Below, one piece after another: positions 39,231 to 49,364 of a DNA stretch of 64,000 bases. Source of the DNA: Stieleria bergensis (lineage in GTDB: Bacteria; Planctomycetota; Planctomycetia; Pirellulales; Pirellulaceae); assembly GCA_007745635.1 (NCBI GenBank), contig CP036272.1:7033912-7097911 (forward strand), given 5' to 3'. The translations under genes were made by a program, and so were the position numbers. A model generated the notes under the pieces. That model made no database searches. It was given only the letters and a program-made list of their open reading frames with translations, and was not told where the DNA came from. The first letter of the stretch is position 1, and each line of letters starts with the position of its first letter.

Positions 39231-41489
39231 TTAGACTGGCTCGGGTTCGTTGCCATCAGCGACTTCGGGCGACTTCTTTTTGCGTTGAACGAAAAAGACC
39301 CCCAGCGGTCCAGCGAGGATCGCCGGTAACAGGACCAAGTCACCAAGCAGTGCTGCCATCAACAGAAAGAACATCAACCAAGCGAAGTGCAAAATTGGGA
39401 CAAAGGTACTGAGGGCGAAGACCATCAACCCACAGGCGCAAATCAAAGAGGTGTGAACCATCGCACCAGCGCAATGCGCAAACGCTTCTCGAATCGCATC
39501 ATAGCGAGTCAATCCGCGAGCGATCCCTCGCCGGAACCACGTGAGCACGTGCACCGTGTCATCCACGGCGATGCCAAGCGCGGCACTGGCGGTCATCACG
39601 GACCCGATCTGTGCGGGGATACCCATCCAGGCGATTCCGCCAAAGACCAGAATTGCAGGGAACAGGTTCGGAATCATGGTCATCGCGGTTGCGGTCACAC
39701 TTCGCAAGACGAACAGCAACACGAGTGCGATGACAGCAAAGGCTACCAAGAAACTGCGATACAAATCATTCAACAGCTCTCGTTGCGCTTTGTAGATCAA
39801 GGGAATCACTCCGGTGTAGATTCCTTCGGCGCCAACATCGGCCAGCAGTGGATCCAGGGCTTTCTGGATTTGATTGGAAAACACCCCATAATCCAAATCG
39901 CCAATCGCTTCGGCGCGCACTGACACGCGCCACAGGGTGTGATCGCCATCATCGACCATCATCTTGGCCTCTCGGAATTGCGCTGCGATCCGATGGCCGT
40001 TAATAAAGGTCCGCTTGGCAATGTCTGCGATGCTGTGGCTTTTGGGTAACTCAGGAGCCAGATTGGCAGCAGAAAAGATCGCCAGCGAATCATCAAGCGA
40101 TTCAATCTTGGCTTGGACAGCCGTGACAACACCGATTTGATCGACCCGATCTGGAATCACTTGATTATCGATCTTTAAGACGATTTCCAGCGGCACCATC
40201 GGGCCAATGTTCTTTTCCAACCAGCGATAGTCGGCAATCGCATCACTTGAAGGCAGGAAGCGATCCTGCAGCTTGACGGTGGACGTGATCGAGGGCAACT
40301 GTGCCGCACAGGTGAACATCAGCCCCAAACAAGCCACCGAGCACAACCAATGATGACGGATGATGGCATCAACGATGCGACGTGAGAGCCACTGAGAGCT
40401 GTCACTTTGATCCTTGCTAACACTCGACTGGCTAACAATAGGCTTGGGTGGAAACACTTGCATCAAGGCTGGCAAGAGCAAGAACAACACAACCACACCG
40501 CACGCGACGCCCAGTGCCGAGTACAAACCAAACTCTTGGATGGGATCGATCTTGCTTTGCACCAAAGAAGCCAATCCAATCGCAGTGGTCAGCGCCGCGA
40601 TCACACAGGGAAACAATCCCATTTTGACGGCTCGCATCGAAGCTGGTAACGGGGAACGGGGTTCCGCTTGAGCATCACGAAAGTAGTTGACTAAGTGCAC
40701 CGCCGACGAAATCGACAGGATATAGATCAACGGCGGCAACATCGTCATCAACAAATTCATTCGGCCGCCGCTGAAGTACAACACCGACAGGCCAACGATG
40801 GTGCAGTAGCCGGCAGCAAACAACACAGACAGCGCAAGTCGCAAGCTGCGTAGTCGCAAGCCGGCAACCAGCAACGTCAACAGTGCCGAGAGTCCCGCTA
40901 GCTGAAACAGCAAGCGACGACTTTCTGAGTCGATCATGGCAGCGTCCACCGTGGGACCGGCAAGCTTTAATTCAGCGGGATCGAGCTGAAACTCCTGTTC
41001 AGCGATTCGCGTCAGTTCGGCGACCGCGGCACTGCGGTCGGCCATCCCTTTCGCTGACGTCGTCAAGACGACACAGGTGGTGCGCCGATCGGGACCAATC
41101 AACACCCTTTCGAGTCGGTTGATGGCACCATTGACCGAAACATCTGATTTCGTGATCAGTTGACGCATGACGTCAACGCCGGTGCGTGACCGATCGAAGT
41201 ACCCACTTTCCACAGCCAACTGTCCCAGTTGTCGCGTTTTGGGATCTTTGATCGTACAGTTCGGCCAGCTAATCACAGCGATTTCGTCAGTACCAAACTG
41301 CTCCTGGAACCAATCATAGGTATCCGTCGCGGCAAAGTTTTTGGGCAGCCATTGCCGGGGATCATTGGAGGTCGTCTTCACGGCTCCACGCGCACCATAC
41401 AAGAAGACCGGCGCAAGCAATAACGCGATCAGAATGATGATTTGAGAGCGGCGTGTGACACCACGATGTTCTGAATCGGCTGGATTCAT
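39231..41489 (-). CDS. MMPL/RND-superfamily transporter
   Basis: This 752-residue protein has the two-fold RND plan. Helix 1 is at about 15-33. A periplasmic loop follows (NDPRQWLPKNFAATDTYDWF), then a block of five helices at about 205-350, helix 7 at about 375, a second loop, and a last block from about 600. The sequence AALGIAVDDTVHVLTWFRRG near residue 650 is the conserved transmembrane-4-like Asp region used for proton coupling. The C-terminus is rich in Lys, Pro and Glu. Members export lipids or hopanoids, or are uncharacterised. It stands alone with no adaptor gene next to it, so the cargo is unknown. Confidence 0.88.
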   Translation of the reverse strand: MNPADSEHRGVTRRSQIIILIALLLAPVFLYGARGAVKTTSNDPRQWLPKNFAATDTYDWFQEQFGTDEIAVISWPNCTIKDPKTRQLGQLAVESGYFDRSRTGVDVMRQLITKSDVSVNGAINRLERVLIGPDRRTTCVVLTTSAKGMADRSAAVAELTRIAEQEFQLDPAELKLAGPTVDAAMIDSESRRLLFQLAGLSALLTLLVAGLRLRSLRLALSVLFAAGYCTIVGLSVLYFSGGRMNLLMTMLPPLIYILSISSAVHLVNYFRDAQAEPRSPLPASMRAVKMGLFPCVIAALTTAIGLASLVQSKIDPIQEFGLYSALGVACGVVVLFLLLPALMQVFPPKPIVSQSSVSKDQSDSSQWLSRRIVDAIIRHHWLCSVACLGLMFTCAAQLPSITSTVKLQDRFLPSSDAIADYRWLEKNIGPMVPLEIVLKIDNQVIPDRVDQIGVVTAVQAKIESLDDSLAIFSAANLAPELPKSHSIADIAKRTFINGHRIAAQFREAKMMVDDGDHTLWRVSVRAEAIGDLDYGVFSNQIQKALDPLLADVGAEGIYTGVIPLIYKAQRELLNDLYRSFLVAFAVIALVLLFVLRSVTATAMTMIPNLFPAILVFGGIAWMGIPAQIGSVMTASAALGIAVDDTVHVLTWFRRGIARGLTRYDAIREAFAHCAGAMVHTSLICACGLMVFALSTFVPILHFAWLMFFLLMAALLGDLVLLPAILAGPLGVFFVQRKKKSPEVADGNEPEPV

Positions 41490-41910
41490 GACATCAGGGG
41501 CCCTACGAAAAAACGATGTCGCAAAATGACTACCTTATCCAAAAGCACAATGAATCTTTGATTGCCCACGATGCTGGCTTTCACAACTCAGGAACTGCGT
41601 CTAGACGGAGAATTCCAGTCGCTGTCTTGATGCCCATGATCTGGCCAAGGCATCCACTGAGAATCACGCTGAAAACATTACTGCCCATCACATTACTGCC
41701 CAGCACATTTGCTGCACTGACGAAACAGAACAACCCGATGGAACGACCAATCAAGTTACCTTCGTCGCTAAGCCTTCAAAGGCAGAACCTGACCTAGCAA
41801 ACTAACACGACGGCCGATGATAGTTGAGGCCAAATGCAGGCAATGCGATTGACCAACAGAGCAGCGTGTTGATTCCACGCTGAAAGACATTCAACCAGGC
41901 GATGGCGAGG
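41490..41910. repeat. Spacer with short direct repeat (41675-41702)
   Basis: No supportable gene lies in this 421-bp stretch. Two copies of ACATTACTGCCCA lie at 41675-41687 and 41690-41702 with a 15-bp period. The MMPL promoter should lie at the left end of this spacer, on the minus strand. Confidence 0.5.
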
Positions 41911-42726
41911 CTACTTTTTTGAATCAGCAAAACACTCTGGCAGAAAGCCAGCGGTCAGCTCAGCAAACTGTTCGGGGCATTCCCAGTTGGGAGCATGTCC
42001 ACATTCGTCGATGAACTCTAAGCGAGAGCCACGAATCCGTTCACGGAAATCGTAAGCGGTGGAGACTGGAGTGATTTGGTCTTCGCTTCCCCAGACGATC
42101 ATGGTGGGCAAGTCGAGATGTTCCAGCTCTTTTTCAACGGTACGATCTCGAGTCGCTCGTGACATTCGCAAGATGAAGCGAACGTAGTCACGGTCCATCA
42201 CTGAGGTGTACCAATCGTCAACGAGTTCGTCGGTGACAAGTTCCTGGCGGTGAACGATTCCGCTGACGGTATCGCGAATGAATTTACGCGACGGACGAGG
42301 CCGAGAACCACCGATGGGGCTGCGTTCGAACAGACCCGCGCTACCAGCCAAAATCAAACCTTTGGCGAGACTAGGATGCTGCGCACACAGATCGATAGAG
42401 ATCAAACCGCCAAGAGAATTGCCGCAAAGAACAAGGGGGCCCAAACCGAGATGCTCGATGAGCTCGGCAACATATTCGCTTAGATCACGGATCTCGTTGA
42501 TCCCGCTTTCTCGACGACCCGGCATGGGATCGATTGGCAACTGCGGTGCAACCACACGGTAATCGTCGGACAGACGTTCCATGACGCAACGCCAGTGCTC
42601 GGGCGTGCCAAACAAACCATGGAGGAATAAGACGCAGTTCTCGCCAGAACCCATGTCCACAATCCGATTGGGATCGAACTGAGGTCTAGACTTGGATTGA
42701 CGTCGAGTGAAACTTGATAGTAGCAC
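41911..42726 (-). CDS. Alpha/beta hydrolase
   Basis: This 271-residue protein has the oxyanion region LFLHGLFGTPEHWR and the nucleophile elbow LCGNSLGGLISI. The acid lies in VWGSEDQITPVS and the histidine in DECGHAPNWECPEQF, so the triad is complete. The start is a GTG at 42726, with AGAGAG upstream on its strand; an internal ATG (MGSGENC) would cut before the first strand. Related proteins hydrolyse C-C or ester bonds (MhpC-like). The substrate is unknown. It is flanked by wide spacers on both sides, so it is probably a single transcription unit. Confidence 0.86.
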   Translation of the reverse strand: MLLSSFTRRQSKSRPQFDPNRIVDMGSGENCVLFLHGLFGTPEHWRCVMERLSDDYRVVAPQLPIDPMPGRRESGINEIRDLSEYVAELIEHLGLGPLVLCGNSLGGLISIDLCAQHPSLAKGLILAGSAGLFERSPIGGSRPRPSRKFIRDTVSGIVHRQELVTDELVDDWYTSVMDRDYVRFILRMSRATRDRTVEKELEHLDLPTMIVWGSEDQITPVSTAYDFRERIRGSRLEFIDECGHAPNWECPEQFAELTAGFLPECFADSKK

Positions 42727-43247
42727 GGCAATGAGGCTCTCTGAAAACTAGCTGACGTGAGGGACGATAAATATCAGCTGTTGCTAAGTCTATACGGTGT
42801 TAAGGTGCACGTCGAATCAGACAAGCAAATTCCGGCCAAATTCCGGCCAAACGGCAGCGCGACGCGTCGTACAGTCAGCGCCACTGATCCGATTTAGCAA
42901 TCATCCACCCCCATTTCACGTCTGCAAGGGTGTTTCACACCTCTCACTCGCACGGAACCAGAGTGACCCCCAAAGGGTGATTTGCACCGGGTTTCCAGAT
43001 GTGGAAGATTGCCTTACGCAATGCTTTCGCGACAATTCTGGTTCAGCTCCGCGATCCATCAGAAGCCAGCGAACTCGTCGCTGACACACGGTTATACCCA
43101 GAAGCCCTGACAACGCAACAAATCAGCCTCGAAAAACCGCTTGAAACCTGCGTTTGCGCTCAACAGCGTGTCAGGCGTCCGCAAAACGCCCTTCTATTGG
43201 CCAGGCTGCCAACCTTGAAATTGGGTTCAAAGGAAGGCTGATCTGGC
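42727..43247. repeat. Spacer with 11-bp duplication (42827-42848)
   Basis: No gene can be supported in this 521-bp stretch. AAATTCCGGCC occurs twice in tandem at 42827-42837 and 42838-42848. The rest shows no clear structure. Confidence 0.5.
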
Positions 43248-46200
43248 TTAGCGATCGGACTTTTTGCCTCCCAATCGCTGTCCCAGTTCCGACAGCGAAC
43301 GGAAAATCACGAAGTAGGAGGGAACCAGCAACAGCGCGAAGACCGTCGCTGCAGACATCCCTCCAACAACGGCCATCCCCACTGCAACTCGGCTTGCCGC
43401 ACCAGCACCGGAGGCGACCAGCAGCGGCAAGAAACCGAGAATCGAGGACAGGGCCGTCATCATGATCGCTCGGAAACGCAACCGTCCCGCCTTCTCAGCC
43501 GCTTCCTGTTTGCTCAAACCCTGTTCAGCCAAGCTGCTGGCGAATTCAACAATCAGAATAGCATTCTTACTTGCCAAGGCAATCAAGAGCACGATCCCAA
43601 TCTGCGTGTAAGTGTTGTTATCGCCACCACCGATGATCACCGCGACAACCACGCCAAACGTTGCCAGCGGCACAACAGACATCACCGCCGCGGGACTGGT
43701 CCAACTTTCGTATTGAGCAGAGAGCACCAGGAACACAAACAGAAACGCCAAACCAAAGATCAGCAGTTGACCACCGCTGGCGAGTTTTTCCTGATAAGAC
43801 ATCCCTGTCCATTCAAAGGAATAGGTGTCAGGTAATCGGCTGGCTGCAAGTTGCTCCATCAGCGACAACGCATCACCTGAGCTAACACCGGGCGCCGCGG
43901 AGCCGTTGATCGAGGCACTTCGATACATATTGTAACGGCGGACAACGTCCGGCCCGAAGTCTTCACGCACGGAAACCATTGCTCCCAGCGGAACCATCTC
44001 TCCCTGTTGATCACGAACATAGAGCGAAAGGATGTCTTCTCTTGAAGTTCGGAACTCTGCTTCAGCTTGTATCCGAACCTGATACGAGCGGTTGTTATAA
44101 GTAAAGTCGTTAACATAAGCGGATCCCATCGAAGCTTGCAGCGTCGAAAAGATTGCCGATAGCGGCACGCCCAACGCCAATGCCTTCGTTCGATCCACGT
44201 CAACGTACAACTGAGGCACGTTGGCTCGGAATGCGCTTGTAACGGTCGACAACCGCGATTGATCTGAAGCCGACGCAACCAAGTCTTCGGCCGCAAACTG
44301 CAATTCTTCTAAGCTGCCAGTCCCACGTTCTTGAAGTTCCATTTGGAAACCACCCGCGTTGCCCAAACCATCGATTGGAGGCGGAGTGAACGAGAACAAA
44401 ATTGCATCCGGAACGTCGGCAAACGCTTGTTCCAAACGTTGCCGGATCGCAGCAACACTCTGACTGGGATCTTTGCGCTCTTCCCAGGGCTTAAGGACCA
44501 ACACGGAGAAACCCACATTGGAACCGTTGTTACCACCCAGCAATGAATAGCCAGCAACGGACAACCAACTATCGATATCTGGAATCTCTTCAAAGATCGG
44601 ATCTAGCTTGGCAAAGACTTCTCGTGTCCGCTGTGAGCTCGCTGCATTGGGCAACTGAACGTTTACAAAGACAACCCCCTGATCCTCGTCAGGCACAAAA
44701 CCTGTGGGCAGACCGGAGTACATCCAAGCGGTCACGGTCATCAGACCCACAGTCACGACAACGACTACGGTCAACAGGCGTACCAATCGGGCGACTATCG
44801 ATCCGTAAAGGTTGGTGAACTTGTCCAGCAGCGTGTTGAACCAAACAAATGGTCCGAACGTGACTTCCTTCGGTGGACGCAGCAAGACACCGCACAGTGC
44901 GGGACTGAGTGTCAAAGCGTTGATGGTACTGATGAGTACCGACCCAGAAATGGTCAATGCAAACTGCCGAAACAGTTCCCCGGTGATGCCGCCCATAAAG
45001 GCACAAGGGACAAAAACCGCCAACAAGACCAACGTGGTCGCAATGACCGGTCCGGTAATTTCACCCATCGCCTTGATCGCCGCTTCTTTGGGCGCAAGTC
45101 CGTCTGCCAAGTGCCGCGAACAGTTCTCCACCACAACGATCGCGTCATCGACCACGATGCCAATCGCGAGAACAATTCCAAACAATGACAGCATGTTCAG
45201 CGAGAACCCAATGCCCTGCATGATGGCAAGGGTACCGATCAGCGAGACAGGAATGGCAATCACGGGAATCAATGCCGCACGCCAATCTTGCAAGAACAAA
45301 TAAATCACCGCGACGACCAGAACAATGGCGGTAATCAGAGTGACATAGACTTCGTTGATCGATGCGGTGACGAACTTGGTGGCGTCATACTGGACGCGGT
45401 ACTCGACGCCCTTTGGCCAAGTTGCTTGAGCTTGGAGCTCACTGAGCTTGTTGGAGACCAAATCGGCGGTCTCCAACGCGTTGGCACCCGGCAGCTGATA
45501 AATCGCGATGACCGCCGCTTCACCGCCTTTATAGGTACTGTTGTTGGTGTAAACCTGTGCCCCAAGTTCAATCCTGGCGATATCGCCAAGGGTCAGTTCT
45601 TGGCCGGGACCATCACTGCGAATGATGATGTCTTCGAACTGCGATGCCTCGCGGAAACGGCCTTGAGCGTTAATGGTCAGTTCGAAAGCGGTTCCTTTGG
45701 GAGCCGGTTCACCGCCCAAGGTTCCCCCGGCCAGCTGGATGTTCTGGACTGCGATTGCATTGACCACATCGTCGGTGGTCACTCCGCGTTGGTCCAACTT
45801 GCGCGGATCGAGCCAAATCCGCATGCTGTAGTCACCGGCACCAAAAACAGTTACGTCACCAACACCGGCCAAACGCGCTATTTCGTCCTTCAGCTCCAAA
45901 CCATAGTTGCTTAAGAACAGGCTATTGAACTGACCATCGGGCGAATTGAGCGTGATGAACTGCAAGGTCTGCGTCGATCGCTTGGCCGTTGTCACGCCTT
46001 GGGCGCGAACTTCCTGCGGCAGCCTTGGTTCTGCCTTTGCAACCAGGTTCTGCACCATCACCGTGGCGATATCAATGTCCATCGCCAAGTCAAACGTGAT
46101 CGTTAATGTGTATGACCCGTCATTGCCGCTGGTCGACGACATGTACAGCATGCCTTCGACGCCGTTAACGGCTTGCTCGATGGGTGTCGCCACGGTTTCC

Positions 46201-46373
46201 GCAACCGTCGAGGCAGCAGCACCGGGATAGATCGCTGAGACCTGTACCGTTGGCGGAGTGATGGGTGGGAACTTTTCGACGGGCAAAGCGCCGAAAGAGA
46301 CGAGTCCTGCAACGATGATCACAATGGAGATCACGGTCGCAAAAATGGGTCGTTTAATGAAAAATACAGACAT
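43248..46373 (-). CDS. RND multidrug efflux permease (HAE1 family, AcrB-like)
   Basis: This 1041-residue protein is full length for the family. It starts with the typical MSVFFIKRPIFATVISIVII. The porter region includes LPVEKFPPITPPTVQVSAIY, and TTDDVVNAIAVQNIQLAGG is a docking-domain signature. The helix-4 motif GIVVDDAIVVVENCSRHLAD carries the proton-relay Asp pair. The C-terminal half repeats the plan and ends with SSILGFLPLLVASGAGAASR. It pumps hydrophobic compounds from the periplasm or outer leaflet, driven by protons, with the adaptor encoded 71 bp upstream (46445-47944). No outer-membrane channel gene is in the locus. Confidence 0.95.
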   Translation of the reverse strand: MSVFFIKRPIFATVISIVIIVAGLVSFGALPVEKFPPITPPTVQVSAIYPGAAASTVAETVATPIEQAVNGVEGMLYMSSTSGNDGSYTLTITFDLAMDIDIATVMVQNLVAKAEPRLPQEVRAQGVTTAKRSTQTLQFITLNSPDGQFNSLFLSNYGLELKDEIARLAGVGDVTVFGAGDYSMRIWLDPRKLDQRGVTTDDVVNAIAVQNIQLAGGTLGGEPAPKGTAFELTINAQGRFREASQFEDIIIRSDGPGQELTLGDIARIELGAQVYTNNSTYKGGEAAVIAIYQLPGANALETADLVSNKLSELQAQATWPKGVEYRVQYDATKFVTASINEVYVTLITAIVLVVAVIYLFLQDWRAALIPVIAIPVSLIGTLAIMQGIGFSLNMLSLFGIVLAIGIVVDDAIVVVENCSRHLADGLAPKEAAIKAMGEITGPVIATTLVLLAVFVPCAFMGGITGELFRQFALTISGSVLISTINALTLSPALCGVLLRPPKEVTFGPFVWFNTLLDKFTNLYGSIVARLVRLLTVVVVVTVGLMTVTAWMYSGLPTGFVPDEDQGVVFVNVQLPNAASSQRTREVFAKLDPIFEEIPDIDSWLSVAGYSLLGGNNGSNVGFSVLVLKPWEERKDPSQSVAAIRQRLEQAFADVPDAILFSFTPPPIDGLGNAGGFQMELQERGTGSLEELQFAAEDLVASASDQSRLSTVTSAFRANVPQLYVDVDRTKALALGVPLSAIFSTLQASMGSAYVNDFTYNNRSYQVRIQAEAEFRTSREDILSLYVRDQQGEMVPLGAMVSVREDFGPDVVRRYNMYRSASINGSAAPGVSSGDALSLMEQLAASRLPDTYSFEWTGMSYQEKLASGGQLLIFGLAFLFVFLVLSAQYESWTSPAAVMSVVPLATFGVVVAVIIGGGDNNTYTQIGIVLLIALASKNAILIVEFASSLAEQGLSKQEAAEKAGRLRFRAIMMTALSSILGFLPLLVASGAGAASRVAVGMAVVGGMSAATVFALLLVPSYFVIFRSLSELGQRLGGKKSDR

Positions 46374-46444
46374 TGTCTGACTGGACCGCGAAAGGATGGA
46401 GATTTATAGAAATGGCAGTGAAAGAAACGACAATCAACGAATCT

Positions 46445-47944
46445 CTATGACTTCTCTGCCTCTGCGGGTTTAGCATCGGATTGCTCGTCGGTTCGGTCAG
46501 GGGTCGATGGTGTTGGGGGGCTGATCACTGCATCAGCTTGCTGGCCCTTGTCCGCGTCACCGTTTTCCTTCTGGTCCTCGTCATATCGCACTCTTAAATC
46601 GACATTCAGCATGGGCGCGGAGTCTGTCGACAGCACAATTGTTTCGGGGGTCACTGGCTGACCGGGGCGAGCCTTTTGCAGACCATCGGTGACAATCCGT
46701 TCGTCTTTGCTCAACCCTTCGCTGACGATTGCCCAGCCGTCAATCAGATGGCTGATTTCAACCTGTTTCCGCTGCACCACGTCTTCTTTGTTTAGGGCCA
46801 GCACTGCCGTGCCCAGCTGGCTTCTCAAGATCGCCCGTTCGGGAATCAGAATCACATCGCGCTGACGAGTCAAGGGAACTCGAATCAGCACGAACATACC
46901 GCTAACCAGGTCGGCGCCTTCGTTATCGAACAGCGCTCGCAGTGGCAACGTACCGGTGTCGATCTCGACGCCGGTCGGTGCGGCGTATTCCAGCCGACCC
47001 ATGATCCAATTCTCCTCTTTGTCTCGACGAATATAAACCGGGATGTTTGCCAACATCTCCGGGGTCATCTTTTTGACTTCACCGGGTGACCGTGCCCGCA
47101 TCAGGCGTAACAACATGCTGTCGCTAATGCTGAAATTTACGAACATCTTGCTGGAGTTGACCACGGTGGCCAGCGAATCACCTTCCTTGACGAGGTTGCC
47201 AAGCTTGACCGTTGTTTTGGTTACAACGCCACTGATCGGTGCACGAACTTTGGTGTAGCGAACATCAAGCTTGGCTCGTTCAAGATCCGCTTCGGCTTGT
47301 TGAATTTGCGCGCTCGCCTGTTCGATGCCTGCTTTCTCGGCGCCAACCTTTGCGTTGGCTGACTCCAAAGCTGCGACGGCTTCGTCATAAACAGACTGTG
47401 ATCCCGCTCCCGATTCCAGCAATCGCTTTTCTCGACCAAACGTTCGATCCGCGTTGGTCTGATCTGCTTTGGCCGTATCGAGTGCAGCTCGGGCGACTTC
47501 CAATGAAGCTCGCGCGGCAGCCAGGGTGGCCTCGGCCGCTGCTTCGGTGGCGAGATAAAAGTCGGGCTCGATGTTGTACAGAATGTCACCTTTTCCGTCC
47601 TCGCCACCATCCATCGAGATTTGCTGGCCGGGCTGAAAGAGGATCTGCTGCACAAAGCCCTGCACGCGAGCCCTGACCTCTGCGTCTTCCGTCGGTTCGG
47701 TACTACCGGTTTCCTCGATGAATAATGTGACGTCTTGGGTGACAGGAAGACCAACTTTGACCTTCGGCGGCGGCGGGGCAACATAGGCATTGTCCTCTCG
47801 CTTGTCGCAACCAGCAGCAACCAGCAGTAGGCCACACAATAGGCTAACCAGACTCGTCTTGGATCGCCAAAACGACTGCTGAGCTGCTTCGGTCTTCGTT
47901 GATTGCCGATTGCGAGTGAATCGCGATCTCTGATGGATGTCCAT
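46445..47944 (-). CDS. RND efflux adaptor lipoprotein (membrane fusion protein)
   Basis: This 499-residue protein has a lipobox LLLVAAGC near residue 45, so it is likely lipid-anchored. A lipoyl/barrel-sandwich domain is split by a long alpha-helical hairpin (AAAEATLAAARASLEVARAA, then AQIQQAEADLERAKLDVRYT). The second half-motif is VRAPISGVVTKTTVKLGNLV. A beta-barrel and a membrane-proximal domain follow, with an acidic C-terminal tail. It links the RND permease encoded immediately downstream to an outer-membrane channel. The two genes are certainly one operon in layout. The leader before the lipobox is unusually long. Confidence 0.93.
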   Translation of the reverse strand: MDIHQRSRFTRNRQSTKTEAAQQSFWRSKTSLVSLLCGLLLVAAGCDKREDNAYVAPPPPKVKVGLPVTQDVTLFIEETGSTEPTEDAEVRARVQGFVQQILFQPGQQISMDGGEDGKGDILYNIEPDFYLATEAAAEATLAAARASLEVARAALDTAKADQTNADRTFGREKRLLESGAGSQSVYDEAVAALESANAKVGAEKAGIEQASAQIQQAEADLERAKLDVRYTKVRAPISGVVTKTTVKLGNLVKEGDSLATVVNSSKMFVNFSISDSMLLRLMRARSPGEVKKMTPEMLANIPVYIRRDKEENWIMGRLEYAAPTGVEIDTGTLPLRALFDNEGADLVSGMFVLIRVPLTRQRDVILIPERAILRSQLGTAVLALNKEDVVQRKQVEISHLIDGWAIVSEGLSKDERIVTDGLQKARPGQPVTPETIVLSTDSAPMLNVDLRVRYDEDQKENGDADKGQQADAVISPPTPSTPDRTDEQSDAKPAEAEKS

Positions 47945-48037
47945 TCTTTCTCTATTTCCGAGAGGCTAAATTGCGAGTCGATTAGGTTGCCAGACTGAAC
48001 GGATGCCGGCGAAGGTTGCGACCAAGCGATCATTCTT

Positions 48038-48058
48038 CCAGGCAAACAGCTTGCCTGG
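48038..48058. other. Inverted repeat between adaptor and DUF6868-like genes
   Basis: CCAGGCAA (48038-48045) and TTGCCTGG (48051-48058) form an 8-bp perfect stem with a 5-base loop. It lies 22 bp after the end of the small membrane gene and upstream of the adaptor gene, so it may be a terminator without a T-run or an operator of the efflux operon. Confidence 0.45.
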
Positions 48059-48080
48059 CGAACAACCGCTTCCGAAGAGG

Positions 48081-48329
48081 TTAAGGTAAAGCGAGCCGTA
48101 ATGCGATGTAGGGTGCGATATTGAACACCAGGGTCAGAAGCTTGAACATCGCTAGGTAACGAAAGTATTCTCGATCCAAGTCCGTTTCATCAAGGTTGAA
48201 CCAGCGGCGATGAATCTTCTGCACCCAGAGCCGAAAGTTGATCAACATCACCGTCGCGTACAACAGAAAGGCGATATTGATCATGCAGCACCAGCCCAGC
48301 GCCGTTGTCATGGTTTGCAGCGTTTCCAT
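48081..48329 (-). CDS. Small two-helix membrane protein, DUF6868-like
   Basis: This 82-residue protein starts at the ATG at 48329, preceded by a perfect AAAGGAG six bases before it. Two transmembrane segments lie at about 9-31 and 60-78. Between them is a short charged stretch (HRRWFNLDETDLDREYFRYL). The pattern, ending NIAPYIALRLALP, fits the small DUF6868 family as I remember it. The function is unknown. It lies upstream of the efflux operon on the same strand with a hairpin between, so co-transcription is uncertain. Confidence 0.75.
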   Translation of the reverse strand: METLQTMTTALGWCCMINIAFLLYATVMLINFRLWVQKIHRRWFNLDETDLDREYFRYLAMFKLLTLVFNIAPYIALRLALP

Positions 48330-48437
48330 TGCGTTCTCCTTTTGATGACTGATTCTATGCTGAACGATAGCGATCGGTCGTGTTCAATGGTGAATTGACG
48401 GAGCGATTTGCGGAACAAGATCGAGGGACGATCTGCT

Positions 48438-49364
48438 TTAACGGCTGACTTTGCGAACCGCACCGGGGACGAATCCGGGGTACTGCCTCATCGCGCTGCG
48501 TTTTGCATCTTCGCTGTTTCGCCCTGGCATGATGACCCAGCCGGGAGCCGAGGGATTGCCCGCTTGCGGATACATGGTGACTTCCCAGTAGCTAAATAGC
48601 CCGGCGTTGACGGCATTGAAGGCCATGTTTGCGCGTGCGATCTCGTTGGCCATCTGCTGCTGGCTTTGCAGCGCCGCGGCGGTGGACTGCAAGCGAAACG
48701 CTTCGTCGCTGCGGAGCGAATCATCTTGGGGTGCGCCAACCCATTCCTCCCAGCCAGCTTTCAATAGCTTGGCATCTTGATCGGCGAACAACGAAAACGG
48801 CACCAGATATTCCTCGCCGTCGGATTGCTCCAACAAGACACCTTGAACTCGCATCACCAACGGCTTGGCTCCTTGTCGTTCAATCCAGCCCTGCAGATCC
48901 ATGTCTGTTGGCTGGTCCAGTTGCCCCTGAGCAGCCATGGTCCGCTGCAAGATCACTTTGTAAGCATCAGGCATGTTGTCGTACAGCCGATCATTGACGA
49001 ACAGTTTTCCGCGTCGGACACTCAGCTGAATATCGCGTTGGTCGTAATCGACCGCTCGACCGACAACCTCAAACCCGGATTTTGTTTTCCAGACTTGTTT
49101 GCCTTGTAGGGTTTGTTGCGACTGCTTCAATGCCTCTTGGCTCTTGAGAAACCGCTGATCGACCTCGGACAGATCTTTGATTTCATACATCCCAAGCTGA
49201 CCATCTTTTCGCCGCAAAACGACTTGCTCGTCATTGAACGCGAACAGCTCGGCTTCGAAAACGAGCTTTCCTGTTTTGTCGGACCACAGCCTGGCATCGG
49301 CGGTTCCCAGCATGACGCCTGCACACAGGACGGCTAGGATCAGCCTTGAGATTGGATTTATCAC
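48438..49364 (-). CDS. Exported SHD1-domain protein
   Basis: This 308-residue protein starts at a GTG at 49362-49364 with GGAG six bases before it. A signal peptide (ILAVLCAGVMLGTADARLW) precedes an SHD1-type domain (LWSDKTGKLVFEAELFAF, then GMYEIKDLSEVDQRFL). A second, weaker SHD1-like unit follows (VWKTKSGFEVVGRAVDYD). The C-terminal half has a Gln/Ala-rich helical segment and ends in MPGRNSEDAKRSAMRQYPGF. The role is unknown; proteins with this domain are numerous in planctomycetes. It resembles the SHD1 region of the protein at 22409-24331 only in that domain. Confidence 0.8.
   Translation of the reverse strand: MINPISRLILAVLCAGVMLGTADARLWSDKTGKLVFEAELFAFNDEQVVLRRKDGQLGMYEIKDLSEVDQRFLKSQEALKQSQQTLQGKQVWKTKSGFEVVGRAVDYDQRDIQLSVRRGKLFVNDRLYDNMPDAYKVILQRTMAAQGQLDQPTDMDLQGWIERQGAKPLVMRVQGVLLEQSDGEEYLVPFSLFADQDAKLLKAGWEEWVGAPQDDSLRSDEAFRLQSTAAALQSQQQMANEIARANMAFNAVNAGLFSYWEVTMYPQAGNPSAPGWVIMPGRNSEDAKRSAMRQYPGFVPGAVRKVSR

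Noticed and set aside
41516..41797. 93-codon frame between MMPL transporter and hydrolase
   Set aside because: No domain, no ribosome-binding site, and it contains a simple 15-bp direct repeat.
42797..43084. 95-codon frame in the gap before the RND operon
   Set aside because: It contains an 11-bp tandem duplication and no sign of coding constraint or family similarity.
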